In this document: positions 8,053-18,825 of the stretch, one piece after another
How positions within the stretch are numbered: position 1 is the stretch's first letter
How the letters are laid out: each line of letters starts with the position of its first letter
From: Brevundimonas sp.
GTDB taxonomy: Bacteria; Pseudomonadota; Alphaproteobacteria; Caulobacterales; Caulobacteraceae
Assembly (NCBI RefSeq): GCF_003248455.1
Contig: NZ_QFNM01000009.1
Span: 10,812-74,811 of the forward strand
Direction of reading: 5' to 3'
Length of the DNA stretch: 64,000 bases
The notes under the pieces: generated by a model
Seen by the model: only the letters and a program-made list of their open reading frames with translations
Told to the model about the DNA's origin: nothing
The model's database searches: none
Translations under genes and position numbers: made by a program

Positions 8053-8907
8053 TCAGCCCGGAATGAGGCGTTTCAGCCAGCTTTCGCGTTTGCCCTCCGG
8101 CGCCTTTTCGGGCGCCTGGCCGTTCTCGGTCAGCAGGGCGTAGGCCTCGGCGTACCAGGGGCTGCCCGGATAGTTGTAGCCCAGGACCGCGCCGTTCCGG
8201 GTGGCCTCTTCCTTCAGTCCCAGCTGCAGGTTCACCTCGACCAGGCGATACAGGGCCTCGGGCGTGTGCGAGGTGCGCTGATAGTCGGGATTGGCGATGA
8301 CGGCCTTGTAGCGGTTCAGAGCGGCCAGCGGCTGGTTGGCGCGCTGATAGTAGCGGCCGATGTTCATTTCCTTGCCGGCCAGCTGGTCGTTGACCATGTC
8401 GATCTTGACCGCGGCGTCCGAGGCGTAGGGCGTGCCCGGATAGCGGCGCGCCACATCCTTCAGACCGGCCAGGGCGGCGGTGGCGTAGCCCTGGTCGCGA
8501 CCGACGTCGGTGATCTGTTCGAAGTTGCAGACCGCCTTCATGTAGAAGGCGTAGGCCGCCGACGGATTGCCGGGGAACAGCTGGATGAACCGGTCGGCCG
8601 CCGCGATGGCGTCGGCGTAGTTGTTGTTCTGATAATAGGCGTAGATCTGCATCAGGATCGACCGACGCGCCCAGTCCGAATAGGGGTGCTGGCGTTCGAC
8701 TTCCTGGAAATAGTCCACGGCGTCGGACCAGCGGCGCTGCTGCAAACGGTCGTAGCCGGTGTTGTAGAGCGCCTCGACCGGGCGCTCCTCATAGGCCAGA
8801 CGCGGACGCTTTGTGCCCGAGCAGCCGGAAATCGTCACGGCGGCGAGCGCCGCGGCCATCAGCACCATGCCGGAACGGAACTTAGAAGCGGACAAGGACG
8901 ACCCCAT
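8053..8907 (-). CDS. bamD: Outer membrane protein assembly factor BamD
   Basis: A 284-residue lipoprotein. The N-terminal signal ends in the lipobox-like TISGC near residue 30, so the mature protein is probably anchored in the outer membrane. The remainder is made of tetratricopeptide repeats (for example LYNTGYDRLQQRRWSDAVDYF, YADAIAAADRFIQLFPGNPSA, YAFYMKAVCNFEQI). BamD works with BamA to insert beta-barrel proteins. ATG 8907 gives the lipoprotein signal; the frame is open further upstream without family similarity. Downstream on the same strand is the brnTA pair, not lpxC or recN directly. Confidence 0.93.
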   Translation of the reverse strand: MGSSLSASKFRSGMVLMAAALAAVTISGCSGTKRPRLAYEERPVEALYNTGYDRLQQRRWSDAVDYFQEVERQHPYSDWARRSILMQIYAYYQNNNYADAIAAADRFIQLFPGNPSAAYAFYMKAVCNFEQITDVGRDQGYATAALAGLKDVARRYPGTPYASDAAVKIDMVNDQLAGKEMNIGRYYQRANQPLAALNRYKAVIANPDYQRTSHTPEALYRLVEVNLQLGLKEEATRNGAVLGYNYPGSPWYAEAYALLTENGQAPEKAPEGKRESWLKRLIPG

Positions 8908-9097
8908 GACGTGTGAGGAAAGGCGCTGGGCCCCTTCCCCCGGAAACAACGCGGCGATCTCTAGCACCCGCGACCGGGCCGCGCCATGCCGAGGAAATCT
9001 CCGCATGTGACTTGCCCTGCCCGGCTCCGCTGGTAAAGAGCGCGCCAACCGACCGTCGTTCATGGGGGGCGGATGACGGCGAAAGGATGACCGGCCG

Positions 9098-10033
9098 ATG
9101 AAGCTGCTCTCTGGCAACTCCAACCGTGCGCTGTCCCAGGCGATCGCCGACCACCTGGACGCCCCCCTGACCAAGGCCCAGGTCAAGCGGTTCGCCGACA
9201 ACGAGGTCTTCGCCGTCATCGAGGAAAACGTCCGGGGCGAGGACGTCTTCATCCTGCAGTCGACCTCCTACCCTGCCAACGACAATCTGATGGAGCTGCT
9301 GATCATCACCGACGCCCTGGTGCGGGCCTCGGCCAGGCGGATCACGGCGGTCATGCCCTATTTCGGCTATGCGCGTCAGGATCGGAAGACCGGCGGACGC
9401 ACCCCGATCTCGGCCAAGCTGGTGGCCAATCTGATCACCCGCGCCGGGGCGAACCGCGTGCTGACGATGGATCTCCACGCCGGCCAGATTCAAGGCTTCT
9501 TCGACATTCCGACCGACAATCTGGTCGCCACGCCCGTCCTGGCCCAGGACATCAAGGAAACCTACGGCCGCGACCCCAGTCTGATGATCGTCTCCCCGGA
9601 CGTGGGCGGCGTGGTCCGCGCCCGCTCCCTGGCCAGCCGCCTGGACGCCGACCTGGCCATCGTCGACAAGCGCCGGCCCAAGGCGGGCGAAAGCGAGGTC
9701 ATGAACATCATCGGCGACGTCCAGGGGCGTCGCTGCATCCTGTTCGACGACATCGTCGATTCGGGCGGCACCCTGGTCAATGCGGCCAAGGCCCTGATCG
9801 ACCAGGGCGCGACCGAGGTCTCGGCCTATATCAGCCACGGCGTCCTGTCGGGCCCGGCGGTCAAGCGCATCAGCGACGGCCCGCTGAAGGAGCTGGTGAT
9901 CACCAACTCCATCGAACAGCCCCACGAAGTTTTGAACTGCGCGAAAATCCGTGCGGTTTCCGTGGCTCCGCTGATCGGAGAGGCTATCCGACGGATCGCC
10001 AACGAGGAATCGGTCTCCAAACTGTTCGATTAA
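9098..10033 (+). CDS. prs: Ribose-phosphate pyrophosphokinase (PRPP synthetase)
   Basis: 311 residues, the usual class I length. It makes PRPP from ribose 5-phosphate and ATP for purine, pyrimidine, histidine and NAD synthesis. Visible motifs are the flexible loop MPYFGYARQDRKTGGRTPI (near 88-106), LTMDLHAGQIQGFFDIP, and the PRPP-binding loop CILFDDIVDSGGTL (near 214-227). It is divergent from bamD and starts 190 bases from it. Confidence 0.97.
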   Translation: MKLLSGNSNRALSQAIADHLDAPLTKAQVKRFADNEVFAVIEENVRGEDVFILQSTSYPANDNLMELLIITDALVRASARRITAVMPYFGYARQDRKTGGRTPISAKLVANLITRAGANRVLTMDLHAGQIQGFFDIPTDNLVATPVLAQDIKETYGRDPSLMIVSPDVGGVVRARSLASRLDADLAIVDKRRPKAGESEVMNIIGDVQGRRCILFDDIVDSGGTLVNAAKALIDQGATEVSAYISHGVLSGPAVKRISDGPLKELVITNSIEQPHEVLNCAKIRAVSVAPLIGEAIRRIANEESVSKLFD

Positions 10034-10116
10034 CCCTCGGGTAATCATACGGATCGCCTTATAAGCGCCCATAGTGTTGGCGCTTTTGCGCGCGTGATCG
10101 CCTTGAGGATGTTCCA

Positions 10117-11256
10117 ATGAAATCGGCCCCCCTGCGCCGCGGCGTTTCCGCCGTCGCCTTCGTCGCCGCCGTCATGCTCGCCAGCTGCGAGAGCGGACCC
10201 TCCAAAGCCGAGCTGGAAGCCCAGCGGCTGGCCGCCGAGGCCGCCGCCCGCCAGCCCCCGCCCATCTCCCTGAACCAGGGCGTGGCCGAGGCCGCCTCCA
10301 TCTACGTCGCCTTCCTGCGCGAGGCCCGCACCATCCAGCCCGGCGGCTTCCCCGACGCGGAATCGATCCAGGCCGCGATCCGCAAGGGCGCCTCCTACGA
10401 CGCCGAACAGCTGTCGCGCGGCCTGATCGCCTATGGCGCCATCATCGCCATGCAGTCGCCCGAGTTCGTCGCCGGGGTGCGCCAGTACGCCTCCAATCCG
10501 ACCCAGCGTCAGCAGATGGTGGCCCAGATCGTCGCCGATCCGGCCTACGCCGCCACCCTGCCCGGCGCCGACGCCGCCGCCGGCCTGATCGCCAGCGCCA
10601 TCGGCAAGGATGCGATCGCCATGCGCGCCATCGCCGAAGGCATCGAACAGGACGCCTATACGATCCAGGGCCGCAGCGATCCGCGCCGCCGCTGGGCCAT
10701 CACCCCCATCGCCAACCGCGAGGTGCGGCTGGAGGGCGCCAAACATCTGTCGGAAGTGGACATGCTGCCCTCCGCCGAGGAATCGGCCCTGTTGTTCGCC
10801 GCCGGCAACAGCGGAACGGGCCTGGGGTTGGAGCCGGCGCGCAAGAGCCCGCCCTATACGCCCGCCGTCGTGCGCTCGCTGGCCATCGCCGCCCTGGGCG
10901 CCCTGGGCGCCGGCGGCGACGAGGCGCGGGTCAACACCGAGGCTCTGACCCGCGAGCCGAATAGCGAATTCTGCCTGAACATGTCCAAGCTGATGCTGTT
11001 CCAGTGCCTGGCCGCCTCGCGCCCCAGCTATGAGGACATCTTCTGCCTGGGCCGGCACGTCACGCGCGACCTGGCGACCTGCGCCACCGAGGCGACGCAG
11101 ATCACCACCATCGTCGTCGGCGATCCGCAGGAGACGGGCGCCCCGGTCCGCACCCCCGTCGCCGCCACGGCGCCCGCCCCTGCCGCCGCCCCGGCCGCCG
11201 CGCCGGCCGTCACCACCACCCAGTCCCTGAACGCCGGCCCGACCACGAGCCGCTGA
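10117..11256 (+). CDS. Putative lipoprotein, conserved hypothetical
   Basis: A 379-residue protein with a lipoprotein signal (MKSAPLRRG, hydrophobic stretch, lipobox MLASC near residue 25). The body is alanine-rich and mostly helical, with cysteines clustered in FCLNMSKLMLFQCLAAS and IFCLGRHVTRDLATCA. The last 45 residues are a low-complexity Ala/Pro/Thr tail. I recognise no known domain; the cysteine pairs suggest a periplasmic protein with disulfides. It stands alone between prs and a strong terminator. Confidence 0.75.
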   Translation: MKSAPLRRGVSAVAFVAAVMLASCESGPSKAELEAQRLAAEAAARQPPPISLNQGVAEAASIYVAFLREARTIQPGGFPDAESIQAAIRKGASYDAEQLSRGLIAYGAIIAMQSPEFVAGVRQYASNPTQRQQMVAQIVADPAYAATLPGADAAAGLIASAIGKDAIAMRAIAEGIEQDAYTIQGRSDPRRRWAITPIANREVRLEGAKHLSEVDMLPSAEESALLFAAGNSGTGLGLEPARKSPPYTPAVVRSLAIAALGALGAGGDEARVNTEALTREPNSEFCLNMSKLMLFQCLAASRPSYEDIFCLGRHVTRDLATCATEATQITTIVVGDPQETGAPVRTPVAATAPAPAAAPAAAPAVTTTQSLNAGPTTSR

Positions 11257-11274
11257 CCGTTCTCCAGAACGACG

Positions 11275-11310
11275 AAAGGCCCGCCCCGAGCGATCGAGGC
11301 GGGCCTTTTT
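11275..11310 (+). terminator. Rho-independent terminator
   Basis: AAAGGCCCGCC (11275-11285) pairs with GGCGGGCCTTT (11298-11308) around a CCGAGCGATCGA loop and runs into a T tract. It closes the lipoprotein transcript and, read from the other strand, may also serve the convergent aceA unit. Confidence 0.92.
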
Positions 11311-11324
11311 TATCGACGGGCGAC

Positions 11325-11534
11325 CTATTCGTAGCCGTGGGCCGCCTCGTTGATCACCTGGGACGGCATGGACGAGAAGTCCACAGACACCGGATTGGCG
11401 ATCTTGGCCTGATAGGTGCGAAGCACGTGCGTCATGCGCCGGCGCACCTCGCGCTCGGCCTCCGTGCCGGTATCCAGCGCCAGGGGGGCCAGACAGAAGT
11501 CGATGATGGCTTCGGTTCGGGTCAGCGGTTCCAT
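11325..11534 (-). CDS. Small conserved hypothetical protein downstream of aceA
   Basis: A 69-residue soluble protein (MEPLTRTEAIIDFCLAPLALDTG...) that starts 19 bases after the isocitrate lyase stop on the same strand, so it is probably in the same operon. It contains a charged central helix (GTEAEREVRRRMTHVLRTYQAKI) and no membrane segment. I do not recognise its function; a role linked to isocitrate lyase would be inference from position only. Confidence 0.65.
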   Translation of the reverse strand: MEPLTRTEAIIDFCLAPLALDTGTEAEREVRRRMTHVLRTYQAKIANPVSVDFSSMPSQVINEAAHGYE

Positions 11535-11553
11535 TATGCGGTTCCTTTCCGGG

Positions 11554-12834
11554 TCAAGCCGCGTGGGTGAACTGGGCGGTCTCGGTCGAGTCCTTCAGCG
11601 CCGTGGTGGACGAAGTGCCGTTGGAGATGACCGTGGCGACCTGGTCGAAATAGCCGGTGCCGACCTCGCGTTGGTGGCGGGTGGCGGTGTAGCCGCGCGC
11701 CTCGTTGGCGAACTCGCGCTGCTGCAATTCCGAATAGGCCGCCATGCCGTTGTCGCGATAACCATCGGCCAGCTCGAACATCGAGTTGTTCAGGGCATGG
11801 AAGCCGGCCAGGGTCACGAACTGGAACTTGTAGCCCATTGCCCCCAACTCGCGCTGGAACTTGGCGATGGTGGCCTTGTCCAGCTTGGCCTCCCAGTTGA
11901 ACGACGGCGAGCAGTTGTAGGCCATCAGCTTGCCGGGATATTTCTTCTGCACCGCCTCGGCGAACTTCTTGGCGTCTTCTAGGTCCGGGTGGCTCGTCTC
12001 CCACCACAGCAGGTCCGCGATAGTGGCGTAGGACAGGCCGCGCGCGATGCAATGGTCCAGCCCCGTGCCCTCTTTCAGGCGGAAGAAGCCTTCCGGCGTG
12101 CGGTTCTCCCGGTCGATGAAGGGCTGGTCCCGCTCGTCGATGTCCGAGGTGATCAGCTGGGCCGATTCGGCGTCCGTCCGGGCGACCGTGATGGTCGGCG
12201 TGCCCATGACGTCGGCGGCCAGGCGCGCGGCGACCAGGTTGCGTTCGTGCGCCTGGGTCGGGATCAGCACCTTGCCGCCCAGGTGGCCGCACTTCTTCTC
12301 GGACGCCAGCTGATCCTCGAAGTGGACGCCGGCGGCCCCCGCCTCGATGAAGGCCTTCATGATCTCGAAGCTGTTCAACGGCCCGCCGAAGCCGGCCTCG
12401 GCGTCGGCGACGATGGGGGCGAACCAGTCGCGCTTGGCGCCGCCTTCGGCGTGCTCGATCTGGTCGGCGCGTTGCAGGGTGCGGTTGATGCGGCGGCACA
12501 GCTCCGGCGCGGCGTTCGCCGGATACAGCGACTGGTCGGGATACATGGCCGAGGCGGTGTTGGCGTCGGCCGCGACCTGCCAGCCCGACAGATAGATGGC
12601 CTTCAGGCCCGCGCGGACCATCTGCATCGCCTGATTGCCGGTGACGGCGCCGAGCGCATTGATGAAGGGCTCGTCATGCAGCAACTGCCACAGGCGGTTG
12701 GCGCCGCGCTCTGCCAGCGTATGGGTGACGGGAACCGAACCGCGCAGGCGCAGCACGTCTTCAGGCGTATAGGGACGCTCGATGCCGTCGAAACGGCCGG
12801 CGGGCGAAGGAACCAGATCGGCGAAGGTGGTCAT
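11554..12834 (-). CDS. aceA: Isocitrate lyase
   Basis: A 426-residue class I isocitrate lyase, splitting isocitrate to glyoxylate and succinate in the glyoxylate shunt. The catalytic loop KKCGHLGGKVLIP (near residues 190-202) carries the active-site cysteine. IVADAEAGFGG and WWETSHPDLEDAKKFAEAV give metal- and substrate-binding segments, and YNCSPSFNWEAKL is the conserved C-terminal loop. It is divergent from a ScfR regulator, with an inverted-repeat operator between, which suggests control by acyl-CoA supply as with RamB. Malate synthase is not in the window. Confidence 0.97.
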   Translation of the reverse strand: MTTFADLVPSPAGRFDGIERPYTPEDVLRLRGSVPVTHTLAERGANRLWQLLHDEPFINALGAVTGNQAMQMVRAGLKAIYLSGWQVAADANTASAMYPDQSLYPANAAPELCRRINRTLQRADQIEHAEGGAKRDWFAPIVADAEAGFGGPLNSFEIMKAFIEAGAAGVHFEDQLASEKKCGHLGGKVLIPTQAHERNLVAARLAADVMGTPTITVARTDAESAQLITSDIDERDQPFIDRENRTPEGFFRLKEGTGLDHCIARGLSYATIADLLWWETSHPDLEDAKKFAEAVQKKYPGKLMAYNCSPSFNWEAKLDKATIAKFQRELGAMGYKFQFVTLAGFHALNNSMFELADGYRDNGMAAYSELQQREFANEARGYTATRHQREVGTGYFDQVATVISNGTSSTTALKDSTETAQFTHAA

Positions 12835-12931
12835 GATCGAACTCGGTCTCTGAAGGGCGCGGCCGCAGCCGCCGTCTCAAAGATAAGAACACGCCGAAGT
12901 CACGACTGACACATCGGTAAACGCGATATTG

Positions 12932-12956
12932 AAGTCATTTTGTCACATAATGACTT
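12932..12956. promoter_or_regulatory. Inverted-repeat operator between aceA and its ScfR regulator
   Basis: AAGTCATT (12932-12939) and AATGACTT (12949-12956) form a perfect 8-bp inverted repeat with a 9-base spacer that itself contains TGTCACAT. A related TTATGACA half-site lies at 12973-12980. The position, 98 bases from the aceA start and 35 from the regulator start, fits an operator acting on both genes. Confidence 0.7.
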
Positions 12957-12990
12957 TGCAGTACTGGTCGTTTTATGACATTTTCGGCGC

Positions 12991-14421
12991 ATGGACGTCG
13001 CGACCGACCGAAAGCTTTTCTTGGGCGCACGGCTGAAGCGGTTGCGGCGCGACCTGGCCCTGACCCAGACGGCGATGGCCGCGGACCTGGGCGTCTCCCC
13101 CAGCTATCTGAACCATATAGAACGCAATCAGCGGCCGGTTTCGGCCCAGCTTCTGCTGCGGCTGGCCGAAACCTACGACGTCGATCTGCGCAGCCTGAAC
13201 CAGGCGGGCGCAGCCGACGAGGCGCGGCTGGCGGAAATCCTGAGCGACCCCCTGTTCAAGGGGCTGTCGGCGCCCCGCCACGAACTGGTGCAGCTGCTGG
13301 AAGAGGCGCCCGGCGTCGCGGACGCCCTGCTGCGGCTGTATCAGGCCTTCGACGACGGCCGCGCCAAGGCGCGCGCCGCCGCCGAGACCGGAGAGGGTCT
13401 GGTCGAGTCCAGCCCGGCCGACTGGGTGCGCGAACATATCCAGTCGCGCGGCAACCATTTCCCCGAACTGGACCAGATGGGCGAGACCCTGGCCGAAATC
13501 CTGTCCGCGGAGGCGCCGGCCCATGCCGACGGGTTCGAACCCGCCGCGCGTCAGCGCCTGGCGGCCCGGCACGACCTGGGCGTCCGCACCCTGCCGGCCG
13601 AGGTGATGGTGGAATGGACCCGCCGCTACGACCTGCACCGCCGCCGTCTGCTGCTGTCGGAGACGCTCGGCCCCGCGTCGCGCGCCTTCGCCATCGCCTA
13701 TCAGCTGGCTCTGGTCGAACATGGGCCCGACCTGCATCGGATGGCGGAGGCTTCGGCCGCGCCGGACGCCCCCACCCGGTCCCTGTTGAAGGTCGCCCTG
13801 ACCAACACGCTGGCCGCCGCCATCCTGATGCCCTACGCCGCCTTCCAGCGCGCGGCGGAAGAGACGGGCTACGACCTGGCCCGGCTCCAGGGCCGGTTCG
13901 GCGTCAGCTACGAACAGGCGGCGCATCGGCTGACCACCCTGTCGCGGCCGACCGCGCGGGGCGTGCCCTTCTTCCTGATGCGGGTGGACCAGGCGGGCAA
14001 CATATCAAAACGCTATGCCGCCGGCGCCTTTCCCTTCTCCCGCTTCGGCGGCGCCTGCCCGCGCTGGCGGCTGCACTCGGCCTTCCGCACGCCCGGCCGC
14101 ATCGTCACCCAGATCATCGAGACGCCCGACGGCAATCGGTGGTTCACCTTCGCCCGCACGGTCGAGCGCCAGGGCCACGACGGCCATGGCGAGCGGCACG
14201 ACCTGGCCGTGGGCCTGGGTTGCGAACTGCGCCACGCCCATCGCCTGACCTATGCGCGGGGCCTGGACCTGGACAGCCCGGAGGCCACCCCCATCGGCCC
14301 CGCCTGCCGCCTGTGCCACCGCCACCCCTGCGCCGAACGGGCCGCCGCCCCCATCGACCGTCCGCTGGCGGTCGACGACTGGTCCAAGTCCGTCAGCCCC
14401 TACCCGTTCGGCGCGGCCTGA
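12991..14421 (+). CDS. ScfR/RamB-type short-chain fatty acyl-CoA-responsive transcriptional regulator
   Basis: A 476-residue XRE-family regulator. An N-terminal helix-turn-helix (about residues 10-65) includes LALTQTAMAADLGVSPSYLNHIERNQRPVS. A degenerate IrrE-like domain follows (AYQLAL where a peptidase would have HExxH). The C-terminal ScfR/DUF2083 domain ends in CRLCHRHPC. RamB, PccR and relatives sense acyl-CoA and control acetate or propionate genes. Being divergent from aceA, this one most likely regulates the glyoxylate shunt. It shares the KLFLGA(R/K)L start and overall plan with the paralogue at 41926-43362. Confidence 0.88.
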   Translation: MDVATDRKLFLGARLKRLRRDLALTQTAMAADLGVSPSYLNHIERNQRPVSAQLLLRLAETYDVDLRSLNQAGAADEARLAEILSDPLFKGLSAPRHELVQLLEEAPGVADALLRLYQAFDDGRAKARAAAETGEGLVESSPADWVREHIQSRGNHFPELDQMGETLAEILSAEAPAHADGFEPAARQRLAARHDLGVRTLPAEVMVEWTRRYDLHRRRLLLSETLGPASRAFAIAYQLALVEHGPDLHRMAEASAAPDAPTRSLLKVALTNTLAAAILMPYAAFQRAAEETGYDLARLQGRFGVSYEQAAHRLTTLSRPTARGVPFFLMRVDQAGNISKRYAAGAFPFSRFGGACPRWRLHSAFRTPGRIVTQIIETPDGNRWFTFARTVERQGHDGHGERHDLAVGLGCELRHAHRLTYARGLDLDSPEATPIGPACRLCHRHPCAERAAAPIDRPLAVDDWSKSVSPYPFGAA

Positions 14422-14425
14422 CGCC

Positions 14426-16069
14426 TTAGCGCCGCTGGTCGGCCGTGCGGTCGCGGATGGCGTTGAACTCCGCCGTCGGCTTCCACGCGGGCCAGCTTTC
14501 GCTGTCCGCCACGGTCAGCCCCAGCCGATACAGCAGGTCCAGGTTCTGCAGGGCCGCCATGAAGTCGTAGTCGGCGCGCCATTCGTCGGTCAGCTTGTGA
14601 TAGTACCGCTCCATCTGCCCTTCGTAATAGGGCTTGCCCGCCTCGATCCCGCCCTGGACGAAGTCGCGCCCGGTCCAGGGCATCAGGGCCGGCACGCCGC
14701 CCGCCGCGAAGTTGAAATGGTCGGAGCGGTAGTAGAAGCCTTCCTGAGGATAGCCGTCGCCGGTCACGACCCGCCCCTGCGCCGCCGCGAACCGGGCCAG
14801 GATGTCTTCCAGCTCCGACTTGCCGACGCCGAACACGGCCACGTCCCGCGTCGCCGGGGTGAAGGGCAGCATGTCGATGTTGATGTCCGCCGCCGTCCTG
14901 GCCAGCGGATAGACGGGATCGGCGGCATAGGCTTCCGATCCCAGCAACCCCTGCTCCTCGGCCGTGACGTGCAGGAAGACGACGGTGCGCTTGGGCGCCG
15001 GCCCGGCCTTGAACGCCCGCGCCATCTCGATCAGTCCGGCGGTGCCCGACGCATTGTCCCAGGCGCCGTTGAAGATGTCGTCGCCGTCGGCGTTGGGCGT
15101 CCTGGCCTTGCCGACATGGTCCCAGTGGGCGGAGTAGAAGACATATTCGTCCGGCCGCTCCGTGCCCGGAATCTTGGCCAGAAGATTGTTGGAATGGATG
15201 ACCTCGGTCGTCTCGGCGATGTCCACGTCCAGCCGCGCGGGCAGGGCGACCGCCCCGCCAAGGGCGCCGACCTTGGCCTTGGCCAGAGCGGCCTCGAACG
15301 GCGCGCCCCCGATGGCGGTCGCCGTGGCCAGATTGATCGCTCCGGTGAAGCGCGCGTCCTCGGCGCCCTTGACCGTCATCTGGGGCCGGGACGCCCCGCC
15401 GACGGCCCGGCGCCAGCGGCCGTCCTGATCCTGAAGCGTGATGACGCCGACGGCGCCGCGTTTCAGCGCCTCCTGCATCTTGTGGGTGGTCGAGCCGTAG
15501 AAGTTGGGGTCCGCCCCCATGCTTTCGGGCTGGCCGCGCAACACGACGACGACCTTGCCGGTCAGGTCGGTCGATCCGTAGTCGTCCCAGGTCGGGCCCG
15601 AGACGCCGTATCCGGCGAAGACCAACGGGGCGCCGGCGATCTGGACCACCGGATCGGCCGCCCCGGCGCGCAGGGTGATGTCGGTCCCCGACGTCAGCAC
15701 GTGACGCGCCCCGTCCGCCCCGGTCCAGGCCGCCGTCGGCGCCCGTTCGGGCGTGAACCGCACCAGCTCGACCGGCTGCAGCCACGACCCGTCGCGCCCG
15801 CCCGGCTCCAGCCCCATCGCCTCGTACTGGGCCTGCAGATAGGCCAGGGTCAGCCGCTCTCCGACCAGGCCGGGGAACCGCCCCTCCATCTGATCCGAGG
15901 CCAGGTATTTGATGTGGTCCGACAGACGCTGGGCGCTGAACTGCGGCGTGGCGGCCGAGGCGACGGCGAAGGCGTCGACCGGCTGGCTGGGGACAGGGAT
16001 CGGCGTGGCGGCGCAGGCGGCCAGCGCCAGGGCGGCCAGGGCGACCAGGGGTGAACGGCGAAGAATCAT
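14426..16069 (-). CDS. M28 family metallopeptidase, lipoprotein
   Basis: 547 residues. The N-terminus has a lipoprotein signal with lipobox ALAAC near residue 19. A PA domain insert lies around 130-280. The zinc peptidase core carries SAHWDHVG (first His/Asp), DNASGTAGLIEMA, TAEEQGLLGS (catalytic Glu pair) and a C-terminal YRSDHFNFA. These are the ligands of co-catalytic zinc aminopeptidases/carboxypeptidases. It should act on peptides at the cell envelope. A second M28 gene lies 69 bases upstream on the same strand, so the pair is probably one operon. It ends 4 bases from the convergent ScfR stop. Confidence 0.93.
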   Translation of the reverse strand: MILRRSPLVALAALALAACAATPIPVPSQPVDAFAVASAATPQFSAQRLSDHIKYLASDQMEGRFPGLVGERLTLAYLQAQYEAMGLEPGGRDGSWLQPVELVRFTPERAPTAAWTGADGARHVLTSGTDITLRAGAADPVVQIAGAPLVFAGYGVSGPTWDDYGSTDLTGKVVVVLRGQPESMGADPNFYGSTTHKMQEALKRGAVGVITLQDQDGRWRRAVGGASRPQMTVKGAEDARFTGAINLATATAIGGAPFEAALAKAKVGALGGAVALPARLDVDIAETTEVIHSNNLLAKIPGTERPDEYVFYSAHWDHVGKARTPNADGDDIFNGAWDNASGTAGLIEMARAFKAGPAPKRTVVFLHVTAEEQGLLGSEAYAADPVYPLARTAADINIDMLPFTPATRDVAVFGVGKSELEDILARFAAAQGRVVTGDGYPQEGFYYRSDHFNFAAGGVPALMPWTGRDFVQGGIEAGKPYYEGQMERYYHKLTDEWRADYDFMAALQNLDLLYRLGLTVADSESWPAWKPTAEFNAIRDRTADQRR

Positions 16070-16138
16070 AAGGCTTGCTCGACAGGAAACGGCGGACGGG
16101 ACGAGAGGTCCCCCCGCCCCGCGTGAAGGATCGGTGAA

Positions 16139-17797
<1,659 letters not shown>

Positions 17798-17890
17798 GGT
17801 TGAGGGGCCCCACAGCCGGAAAAGATAGTGGACCCTAGGCGGCGAAATCCATCGTGTCGATTCCGCGCGCTGCGCCAAACGTCGCAAATG

Positions 17891-17922
17891 AAAAGGCCCG
17901 CCGAAGCGCGTTTCGACGGGCC
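17891..17922 (-). terminator. Rho-independent terminator of the petABC operon
   Basis: Read on the minus strand, GGCCCGTCGAA (17922-17912) pairs with TTCGGCGGGCC (17905-17895) with one G-U pair and is followed by TTTT (17894-17891). It lies just past the cytochrome c1 stop codon. Confidence 0.85.
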
Positions 17923-17944
17923 AAAAGGTCGAACCGACGCAGGC

Positions 17945-18820
17945 TTAGTGGGCGACGCCCTTCCAGATGCGGCGATAGGCGGCGTAGGTGACGCCGGCGA
18001 AGATCAGCAGATAGATCAGCACGCCGAACCCGGCCTGTTTGCGCTCCACCATCTTCGGCTCGGACGTCCAGGCGATGAAGGCGGCCACGTCCTTGGCGTA
18101 CTGGTCCACCGTCTGGGGCGAACCGTCGTCATAGGTGACGAGCCCGTCCGTCAGCGGCGGCGGCATGGCGATGAAGCCGCCGGGCGGCACATGGCCCTTG
18201 GTCTCGTCCCAGAACGGCGTCAGGTCGCCGGCCATATAGGGATTGTAGTGCTGGCCGTCGCGGATGGTCAGGCCGGCCGGCGGGTTCCGATACCCCGACA
18301 GCAGCGAATAGATGTAGTTGGCGCCGTCGTGGCGGGCCTTGGCCATCACCGACAGGTCGGGCGGCGCCGCGCCGCCGTTGCCCGCCGCCGCCGCCGTGGC
18401 GTTGGGATAGGGGCTGCGGAACTTGTCGGCGGGCGTGGCGTCGCGCTGGATCGGCTCGCCGGTCTCGCTGTCGATGTCGGCGACCTGCACCTCCCTGGCC
18501 AGGGCCTTCACGACGGGATTGTCGTTCGGGTTCGGATATTTCGGATTCCAGAACGGCCCGTGGCGGTCGCCCAGGTTCCGGTAATGCATCAGGTTCATGC
18601 TGTGACAGGCGGCGCAGACCTCGTGATAGACCTTGTAGCCGCGTTGAAGCTGGCCCTGGTCATAGGTCCCGAACGGCCCCTCGAAGCTGAAGCCCCCCGA
18701 GCGCGGATGAGCGGCCCCGCCCGCGGCCAGGGCGGGCGCGGCGGCGCCCAGCAGGCCCAGGGCGACGGCGGCCGAGGCGATGATCGTCTTGAACGACATG
18801 GTCTTGGTTCCGATCGGCAT
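17945..18820 (-). CDS. petC: Cytochrome c1 of the bc1 complex
   Basis: A 291-residue protein. A signal peptide (about residues 8-32, ending PALAAGG) directs it to the periplasm. The haem-binding motif CAACH lies near residue 70. A C-terminal anchor helix (VLIYLLIFAGVTYAAY) ends the protein. The axial methionine is probably in the FIAMPPPL segment. It passes electrons from the Rieske protein to cytochrome c. The start at 18820 lies 5 bases after the cytochrome b stop; ATG 18799 (MSFKTII) is an equally plausible start. The frame continues upstream across petB, but that part is antisense-frame noise. Confidence 0.93.
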   Translation of the reverse strand: MPIGTKTMSFKTIIASAAVALGLLGAAAPALAAGGAAHPRSGGFSFEGPFGTYDQGQLQRGYKVYHEVCAACHSMNLMHYRNLGDRHGPFWNPKYPNPNDNPVVKALAREVQVADIDSETGEPIQRDATPADKFRSPYPNATAAAAGNGGAAPPDLSVMAKARHDGANYIYSLLSGYRNPPAGLTIRDGQHYNPYMAGDLTPFWDETKGHVPPGGFIAMPPPLTDGLVTYDDGSPQTVDQYAKDVAAFIAWTSEPKMVERKQAGFGVLIYLLIFAGVTYAAYRRIWKGVAH

Positions 18821-18825
18821 GCCCC

